Part shown: positions 6,410-10,990 of the stretch, one piece after another | Layout of the letters: every line of letters starts with the position of its first letter | Position numbering within the stretch: the stretch's first letter is position 1 | DNA from: an archaeon | GTDB taxonomy: Archaea > Asgardarchaeota > Hermodarchaeia > Hermodarchaeales > Hermodarchaeaceae | Length of the DNA: 10,990 nucleotides | NCBI GenBank assembly: GCA_016550485.1 | Contig: JABXGV010000250.1 | Location: forward strand, 1-10,990 | Direction: 5' to 3' | Program-made: the position numbers and the translations under genes | The notes under the pieces: model-generated | What the model saw: the letters and a program-made list of their open reading frames with translations, nothing else | What the model was told of the DNA's origin: nothing | Database searches by the model: none

Positions 6410-7640
6410 TCAGCCAGGCGTTTAGGGTCTCCGCCCAACTGGCGGCGACCAACAACCATAACAGGTTAAGAGCTGAGTTCAGGTCTCGTCCCAGCGTTAA
6501 CCCACATTCATCGCATCGGTATACACGCTGGGAGAGGGGTAGCTTCTTCTTTATGTGTCCGCACCGTGAACAGCGCTTGGTGGAAGGGTAAATGCGTGGT
6601 GCTTGGTGGAGTCGGGACCCATACCATCGAGTCTTGTATTCTAGCTGTCGGTGGAACTCACCGAACCCCGCATCTGCTATGGCTCCTGCGAGCTGGTGGT
6701 TCCTGAGCATGCGCTTCACGTCTAGGTCTTCGATGATTGTGGCTGACTTGGTTTTCGCCAACCAGGATGAAGCCTTGTGGAGGGCGTCTTGGCGGATGTT
6801 GGTGATTCTGGCGTGGAGTCTCTGGAGCCTGAGCCGCGCCCTTGCCCGGTTTCGGCTGCCCCGCTTCTTGCGGGAGAGGCTGCGTTGGGCTCTGCGAAGC
6901 TTGCGATGAAATCGTGAAAGGGCTCTGGGGTTTTCGAACTCGGTTCCATCCGATACTGTCAGAAGTGTTTCCAGCCCCCAGTCAGCCCCCGCCTTTGGTC
7001 CGGTATTTTCGGGTACTGTGATGCGTTCTTCCACCAGCACCGATACAAACCAGCGCCCTGCCTTCTCCGACACTGTTGCCGACAATACTCGACACCAGGA
7101 GCGCCCACTGGGCAGATAGTCTCGCTCCTTCAAGCGGAGAACACCCAGCCGGGGCAACTGGATCCGGTCGGAGTGAATACGGATGATTCCGGTGAGTCGG
7201 AAGGAACCGATGCCCCGTTTGCGGGATTTGTAGCGGGGGAAGCCGGGTTTCTCACCAGTCTTTAGGCGGCGGTAGAAGTGCTTGAAGGCTTGGTCCAAGT
7301 CTCTGAGGGCTTCTTGGGGGGCACACTTGGACACTTCATACATCCAAGGAAACTGGGTGGGTTTGAGCTGGTTTAGCTCTTTATGAAGCTCCATGGCGCC
7401 CGGGGATTTTCCGGTCTTCTGGTAGGCTTGAATCTTCTCAGTGAGCCCCCAGTTGTAGGTGAACCTTGCGGCTCCAGCGTGCTGCTGGAGGAGGTTGCGC
7501 TGTTTGTTGTTGGGGCGAAGCTCGGTCTTGTAGGCCTTGTGGATAACCATATTAGGGGTCCGCATGGGCGTTTTTACCAAGACCATTATTTCCGTCTCCT
7601 CAGAGCTTCTTTTCTTTCTTGACGCTGATTCTTAAGAAGT
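6300..7640 (-). mobile_element. IS200/IS605-superfamily element with tnpB only (ends approximate)
   Basis: The element carries an intact tnpB and no tnpA, the IS1341-like arrangement whose movement depends on a TnpA elsewhere. Such elements lack terminal inverted repeats and target duplications, so ends cannot be fixed from one copy. The right end must lie between porD (6278) and just before the tnpB stop at 6321. The left end lies between 7587 and the neighbouring gene at 7692. A perfect 10-bp palindrome, TTCTTAAGAA, at 7629-7638 is a candidate subterminal hairpin of the left end. The element looks richer in G+C than the por genes next to it, consistent with recent arrival. Confidence 0.7.
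6321..7586 (-). CDS. tnpB: TnpB, RNA-guided nuclease of IS200/IS605 elements
   Basis: TnpB is the RuvC-type, RNA-guided DNA endonuclease ancestral to Cas12; it cuts excised donor sites and promotes element retention. The 421-residue protein is full length. The N-terminal OrfB domain carries the typical AYKTELRPNNKQ and RFTYNWGL. The RuvC triad appears intact: D202 in GADWGLETLL, E286 in IIEDLDV and D368 in GRDLNSALNLL. The zinc ribbon is C339-x2-C342 and C358-x2-C361. A basic arginine-rich stretch (about 228-262) fits RNA or DNA binding. ATG 7586 has GAGGAGA about nine bases upstream, which favours it over the Met at residue 13, although most relatives begin near there. The intact active site suggests a functional nuclease. 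Confidence 0.92.
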   Translation of the reverse strand: MVLVKTPMRTPNMVIHKAYKTELRPNNKQRNLLQQHAGAARFTYNWGLTEKIQAYQKTGKSPGAMELHKELNQLKPTQFPWMYEVSKCAPQEALRDLDQAFKHFYRRLKTGEKPGFPRYKSRKRGIGSFRLTGIIRIHSDRIQLPRLGVLRLKERDYLPSGRSWCRVLSATVSEKAGRWFVSVLVEERITVPENTGPKAGADWGLETLLTVSDGTEFENPRALSRFHRKLRRAQRSLSRKKRGSRNRARARLRLQRLHARITNIRQDALHKASSWLAKTKSATIIEDLDVKRMLRNHQLAGAIADAGFGEFHRQLEYKTRWYGSRLHQAPRIYPSTKRCSRCGHIKKKLPLSQRVYRCDECGLTLGRDLNSALNLLWLLVAASWAETLNAWLRREIAAPQGAVPAHDAGTKHQPWPSARIG

Positions 7641-7645
7641 GGGGG

Positions 7646-7657
7646 GGTATGGATACC
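7646..7657. repeat. Palindrome GGTAT-GG-ATACC
   Basis: A 12-bp palindrome with 5-bp arms in the 105-bp gap between tnpB and the nuclease-like gene. A matching copy in inverted sense (extended to GGGGTATNNATACC) lies at 8612-8625 on the other side of that gene. Function unknown. Confidence 0.3.
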
Positions 7658-7691
7658 TGAAGGTCTTGCAGAGCTAGTATAGCTAGTTCCT

Positions 7692-8249
7692 TCAAGGTTT
7701 TTCCTCCTTGTCGGGTTCTGGGTTGAGCCAGCGGCTCAGCCCTCTCGCCTGCCAGCGGGGTATAGGATCTCCTGTCTCACTATTCAGGACACCTATGAGG
7801 TGTTCTCCGAGTGCAGGTATGGTCGTGACGACATAATCGGTGTAGGTGAGGTTGGCAATTCGCTCCGGTGTCAGGGCTCGCTTCTCATGATGTTTACAAT
7901 GGGACACCTCCAGTAGCGTCATTGTGGTGAAGGAACCGACCTCCTTGGCGAGACGATGCTTGTAGTCCAAGTAGACCGCACGCCGCCACAGTGTGGTCCA
8001 CGCCCTAGAGCAATTTCTGTGGGTGCTCTGGGTACACTCCACCAACACCCGCCCCTCCACCAGAAAATCAAAGACCAACGCCTCCCCCGCCGTGCGTAAG
8101 AGCCACTGCTCCCGGAACTGGAACCCCACCGCCTCCAGCATCTCAGCAACCAGGCTTTCTTGGACGGTGCGCACCTCTCTTTTAGCAAGGCTAGCGATTC
8201 TACTCTGCTCAGCAAGGGGGGGATGTTTGCGGCGTGGTGAACGACCCAT
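7692..8249 (-). CDS. Candidate PD-(D/E)XK-fold (VSR/DUF559-like) endonuclease
   Basis: The 185-residue product has the layout of small VSR/DUF559-like nucleases: a helix with Glu (ESLVAEMLEAVGFQF, 31-45), then FREQWLLR, then FDFLVEGRVLVECTQSTHR. In that last segment D61 and E71 occupy the metal-binding positions but the usual lysine of ExK is T73. A basic segment with RRAVYLDYKHRLAKEVGS (89-106) follows, as in DUF559-type proteins where K97 sits on the helix after the core sheet. I chose ATG 8249 because GAGGTG is seven bases upstream; the frame is open further back but that extension runs through a palindromic repeat and looks non-coding. It lies between a TnpB element and a divergent helicase-derived gene. 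The fold assignment is by motif reading only; it could be an inactive relative. Confidence 0.55.
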   Translation of the reverse strand: MGRSPRRKHPPLAEQSRIASLAKREVRTVQESLVAEMLEAVGFQFREQWLLRTAGEALVFDFLVEGRVLVECTQSTHRNCSRAWTTLWRRAVYLDYKHRLAKEVGSFTTMTLLEVSHCKHHEKRALTPERIANLTYTDYVVTTIPALGEHLIGVLNSETGDPIPRWQARGLSRWLNPEPDKEEKP

Positions 8250-8285
8250 CTTTAACACCTCTAAGCCTTCTAACTCCAATAGGGT

Positions 8286-8301
8286 GTTGCCGATAGGCAA
8301 C
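8286..8301. repeat. Palindrome copy 1, GTTGCC-GATA-GGCAAC
   Basis: A perfect 6-bp-arm palindrome 37 bp upstream of the nuclease-like gene start, either within its leader or its control region. Its spacer GATA is the reverse complement of the TATC in copy 3, so it has the opposite orientation to the cluster at 8812-8886. Confidence 0.6.
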
Positions 8302-8384
8302 AAAAACCCCGAGAAAGAGGATGAACTAGCATCAACACAGGCACCAGACGACAAAACCATCATCAGAATAACCTCTACAAGCCT

Positions 8385-8395
8385 ATTATTTAAAT
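8385..8395 (-). promoter_or_regulatory. Possible TATA box for the nuclease-like gene
   Basis: On the minus strand, ATTTAAATAAT is a good archaeal TATA sequence, but it is about 140 bp from the ATG, implying a leader of about 115 nt containing palindrome copy 1. No closer candidate was seen. Confidence 0.25.
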
Positions 8396-8645
8396 GTTGG
8401 AATGCTTTTTGTCCTTCTATGACCTGTATAAGCGCTATTTAGCGGTTTATTGGCGATTTCAGGCGTTATACCCCGTTTTTGCTGGCTTTGATTGCATGTA
8501 CAAACATAAAAAATGGTCAAAGTTAGGGTTTCTCGTGCACTGACAAGTCTTCTAGTCTAGTTTTTGTTACTAGTTCTGATAATTCCACTCTTCCAATTGT
8601 GGTGCATACTTGGTATTGATACCCCGTATAGTAATCGATCTTTTT

Positions 8646-8661
8646 GTTGCCCTTGGGCAAC
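8646..8661. repeat. Palindrome copy 2, GTTGCC-CTTG-GGCAAC
   Basis: A perfect inverted repeat; the arms extend to 7 bp (GTTGCCC/GGGCAAC). It is preceded by a run of five T on the plus strand. It lies mid-spacer, away from either start codon. Confidence 0.6.
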
Positions 8662-8811
8662 ACCAGCTAGGTTTTTATCCAACTTTTTGGGAGTGATTAT
8701 TGGATGTTGGGTTTGGGTTCGTTCATCCCCCCTAGAAAAACCATTCCCTCTCCCCTCCAATTGTGTCCTTTTTTGGACGAGCCCAAACCGCATCCAGCTC
8801 TTCTTCCCTGC

Positions 8812-8886
8812 GTTGCCTATCGGCAATACTTGAAATTGTTGCCATTCGGCAACGAAAAACCTGCTGAAGTGTTGCCGTTCGGCAAC
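8812..8886. repeat. Palindrome copies 3-5, tight cluster upstream of the helicase-derived gene
   Basis: Three copies lie within 75 bp: 8812-8827 (spacer TATC, last base T instead of C), 8838-8853 (spacer ATTC) and 8871-8886 (spacer GTTC). All three share GTTGCC-N2-TC-GGCAA. Start-to-start distances are 26 and 33 bp. The last copy is followed by TTTT and ends 68 bp before ATG 8955. The cluster could be an operator array, a dispersed repeat hotspot or structured leader RNA. Confidence 0.65.
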
Positions 8887-8954
8887 TTTTGAGCGCTGAA
8901 ACCCGCAACACTTATGAACTGACCAAATTTAGCAGCCGCAGCAGTGTCTACAAG

Positions 8955-10990
8955 ATGAGCGCTGCAATATCCGGATGGGTAAGTGGTTCTGCCCTAGAAG
9001 TTTTCAGGGAAGTAGCAGGGATTGGTGAGGAGAAGCTACAGGCGGACGGTCTAGTCGCCGTTGTGGCTACATCTGAAGCGCAAATAAAGGTACTTACTGC
9101 ATGGATAGAGCAGCACGTGGCAAAAAAGAGGCGATGTGCCATCCTCCTGAGGCGGGGGAAGGGAGCAGAGGAATTGGCAGAAACCCTCAAAGCGTGGCTT
9201 CCTGATCTCAGCATCCTGATATGGGTTGGCACGAAGGCCCCTAGACAGTCTGAACCACGGGACTATGATGTGGTGATTTGCAGTTATCGGCGGTTCTGGA
9301 ATCGCTACGCTCGTCATCTGCGTTGTGGCTTCCAAGCAATAGCCGTCATCGACCTTGAAGAGATGCTAATGTCTTCTGACTCCTCTGACTGTGTTCTCGC
9401 TGAAGCCATAATGTTGCGGTGGCGCACATCAAACCGCCCCCTCCAATTACTAGGAATCACCCGTGGGCGGACACAGAACTTAGCACGATGGCTAGGGGTA
9501 AGCTATGTTGAAGTGGCAGCGCCTAAACAGTTGAAGCCCACCTTTGAAGAGGTACGAGATGTGGAATGTCTAGCGGGTTTGGTTCTAAAAAAGCAGAAAT
9601 CGGGAGGGAGGGTTGGTGTATTTACCTCACAGGAGGACAGGGCATGGTTGGAGCGATCATTGCATGGCATGGGTGTGGATGTTCCTGTTTACACCTACAG
9701 CCAGAAGCCAAGGAGAGGTTTGGGTGTCGCAGTTGTTGATGGGAGTGAACTCACACCCAACCAGCTAGAGATGGTAGCAGCCCACCTTAAAGAAGGCGAT
9801 GAACTAGCCCTTACGTACCCCATAGACGAATTTGCCGATTCGGGTGAGGAGGGGTGGGAACCACCTTTGACTAGGCTGGAAAGGCTTGTATATCAAACCC
9901 TCGGCGTTGGACCCCTTAAGGGGGGTATCATGGATTGGGAAATGCTAATACTGCAACTGTTCCGTAAGAGCCTCAACCTGCACGAGGGGCTTGACCTCTG
10001 TCTAAACAGCTTCATTGCCAAAGCTAATGATTCACCTCCCCCCTCAATTAGCGAGCTATATGAAATGTACCAGCGCCTGGAAAAAGAGGGCTTGGTGCGG
10101 CGTCATGGTAATCCGAGATCACGCTATGGCGGTTCAGCTCGCTGTACAGAAGCAGGTGAGACACTTGCAAGAACCATTCATACTGCAGCCCGCCTCCGCG
10201 CAGTCATCGCTCGTTTTGCGCCCCATAAATACCGTTTCGATAAGTCTAGTCGACAATGGGTTTTACATGCAGCCGCTGAGCTAGCAAGGGATGACCACTT
10301 AGTAGAAGATATCACTAGACTTTTAGAAACCACAACCCCGATGAAAGAACCATCAACGAAGCCACCCCCAAGGCTACGCCGACACCTTTTCGCCATCGCC
10401 GCCATTGATTTGAAGACAGCCAAGCTCATTGAGCAGCATGCTCGCCGCTTGAAGCTCTTCCCATCTCCTACTACTACATCCTCCCCGTATTTACGTTCAA
10501 GTAAACGGCAGCCTTTCATAGTATCATTACGTAGAGTCGTGAGGTATGTTTACGGTGCTTTGGTGCAAGGCGAGCTGTCCATGAGAAAGGGGAAAGTGGC
10601 GACTCGTAGGAGCTTGCACTATGCCCAGGTAGCTGCCAGCCTAGGATTAGCACCAACCACTGTATACCGCATCTTCCGTGACTACTTCTCACCAAGCCTC
10701 CTCACACCCACACAGAAAACCAGTGCTGAGCGGCTAGGCAAGACGGGATGGAACCACTTAATCGCGATTCGCAAATCAACCTGCTTAATCCATTATCATA
10801 AAGGATTTCACCGCCCCCGTCAACTCCTGGTCCGTACCAATCAACCACCCAATAAGGAACCCGAAATCGAGGAGCGCTACAGAAAGACCTGCGGAGAATG
10901 TATTTTCTTCGATGCCGAAGCACAACTATGTGCCCTCTGGCACCATGTTGCTACAATACGAGAGGATTTGGTAGAAGAAGCCCGCGCCGG
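8955..10990 (+). CDS. Degenerate Ski2-type helicase-like protein with HTH and cysteine cluster (3' end outside window)
   Basis: The frame is open from ATG 8955 to the window edge, 678 codons. Residues 31-190 follow the order of a Ski2/Hel308 first RecA domain. Motif I is replaced by VVATSEAQIK without the GKT, motif Ib reads DVVICSYRRF (105-114), motif II is VIDLEEML (131-138) instead of DExH, and motif III plus context is LLGITRGRTQNLARWLG (165-181), where SAT-N-AxWLG is usual. Residues 200-295 resemble the second domain (RVGVFTSQEDRAWLERSL). Residues 305-415 resemble the winged-helix region, with ELYEMYQRLEKEGLVRR and CTEAGETLAR. A helix-turn-helix candidate (YAQVAASLGLAPTTVYRIFRDYF, 556-578) and C646-x2-C649-x9-C659 follow. 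ATPase activity is unlikely. The start has a weak ribosome-binding site; TTG 8889 is the alternative. The family assignment is motif reading only. Confidence 0.6.
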   Translation, partial: MSAAISGWVSGSALEVFREVAGIGEEKLQADGLVAVVATSEAQIKVLTAWIEQHVAKKRRCAILLRRGKGAEELAETLKAWLPDLSILIWVGTKAPRQSEPRDYDVVICSYRRFWNRYARHLRCGFQAIAVIDLEEMLMSSDSSDCVLAEAIMLRWRTSNRPLQLLGITRGRTQNLARWLGVSYVEVAAPKQLKPTFEEVRDVECLAGLVLKKQKSGGRVGVFTSQEDRAWLERSLHGMGVDVPVYTYSQKPRRGLGVAVVDGSELTPNQLEMVAAHLKEGDELALTYPIDEFADSGEEGWEPPLTRLERLVYQTLGVGPLKGGIMDWEMLILQLFRKSLNLHEGLDLCLNSFIAKANDSPPPSISELYEMYQRLEKEGLVRRHGNPRSRYGGSARCTEAGETLARTIHTAARLRAVIARFAPHKYRFDKSSRQWVLHAAAELARDDHLVEDITRLLETTTPMKEPSTKPPPRLRRHLFAIAAIDLKTAKLIEQHARRLKLFPSPTTTSSPYLRSSKRQPFIVSLRRVVRYVYGALVQGELSMRKGKVATRRSLHYAQVAASLGLAPTTVYRIFRDYFSPSLLTPTQKTSAERLGKTGWNHLIAIRKSTCLIHYHKGFHRPRQLLVRTNQPPNKEPEIEERYRKTCGECIFFDAEAQLCALWHHVATIREDLVEEARA

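Larger units (their letters stand above)
8250..8954. other. 705-bp divergent spacer without a supported gene
   Basis: The spacer separates the nuclease-like gene (minus) from the helicase-derived gene (plus). It holds five GTTGCC-N4-GGCAAC palindromes, one GGTATTGATACC palindrome (8612-8623), and a repeated ATACCCCGT (8468-8476 and 8619-8627). Open frames of 89 codons on both strands (8564-8833 and 8557-8826) coincide with each other and lack ribosome-binding sites. They are enriched in the LPIGN/LPFGN peptides produced by the palindromes, so I do not call them genes. Confidence 0.6.

Noticed and set aside
8557..8833. 89-codon open frames on both strands of the divergent spacer
   Set aside because: They overlap each other almost completely, lack ribosome-binding sites, and their only recurring peptides come from the palindromic repeats.
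8286..8886. CRISPR array
   Set aside because: The repeats are only 16 bp, spacing is irregular (10 to over 300 bp between copies), and no cas gene was seen.
8871..8894. Palindrome copy 5 followed by TTTT as an intrinsic terminator
   Set aside because: It lies between divergent genes where no transcript needs terminating, and the other copies lack a downstream T run.
8948..9335. Minus-strand frames at 8948-9232 and 9051-9335, and similar frames at 10178-10519 and 10702-10923
   Set aside because: They are shadows of the long plus-strand frame from 8955, which is continuous over 678 codons and carries recognisable motif order.

Overview
The window reads as archaeal chromosome. It carries a 20S proteasome alpha subunit, a NYN-domain protein of the archaeal TIGR00288 type, a COG2403 (cyclic 2,3-diphosphoglycerate synthetase-like) GTPase, split PorG/PorD subunits of a ferredoxin-dependent 2-oxoacid oxidoreductase, TATA-type promoter elements and short leaders. 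A member of the TACK or Bathyarchaeia-like lineages is plausible, but that is inference; nothing here fixes the phylum.

Layout. Positions 1-1196 (minus) hold the COG2403 GTPase, cut by the window edge. It diverges from psmA (1328-2066, plus). Next come a NYN/PIN-like protein (2108-2650, minus), an unrecognised 239-residue protein (2794-3513, plus), a four-helix membrane protein (3606-4244, plus) and an unrecognised cysteine-cluster protein (4340-5254, minus). A divergent spacer with an inverted repeat leads to porG-porD (5441-6278, plus). After porD the core-type genes stop. An IS200/IS605-type TnpB element (about 6300-7640, minus) follows, then a small PD-(D/E)XK-like nuclease candidate (7692-8249, minus). 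A 705-bp spacer contains five GTTGCC-N4-GGCAAC palindromes. Diverging from the nuclease is a large protein (8955 to past the window end, plus) that looks like a Ski2-type helicase with eroded ATPase motifs, plus a helix-turn-helix and a cysteine cluster. This last third is accessory DNA and looks richer in G+C by eye, at least in tnpB.

The most striking observation is in psmA. The conserved N-terminus (...YDRAITIFSPEGRLYQVE) runs into a stop codon, and the conserved continuation (YALEAVRRG...) resumes 31 nt later in a shifted frame. Removing 1404-1434 restores the protein exactly. The junctions sit in two 3-nt ATA bulges separated by a 4-bp TCGA/TCGA helix and capped by a strong GC-rich hairpin. 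That is the bulge-helix-bulge geometry cut by the archaeal tRNA splicing endonuclease, so this is probably an intron in an essential protein-coding gene. Introns of this class are best known in tRNA and rRNA genes and in cbf5.

Functionally, psmA and the por genes are housekeeping. The nuclease candidate, the degenerate helicase and the palindromes between them form a plausible but unproven nucleic-acid-handling or defence module next to a TnpB element. That element appears to have entered at the point where porA would be expected to begin.
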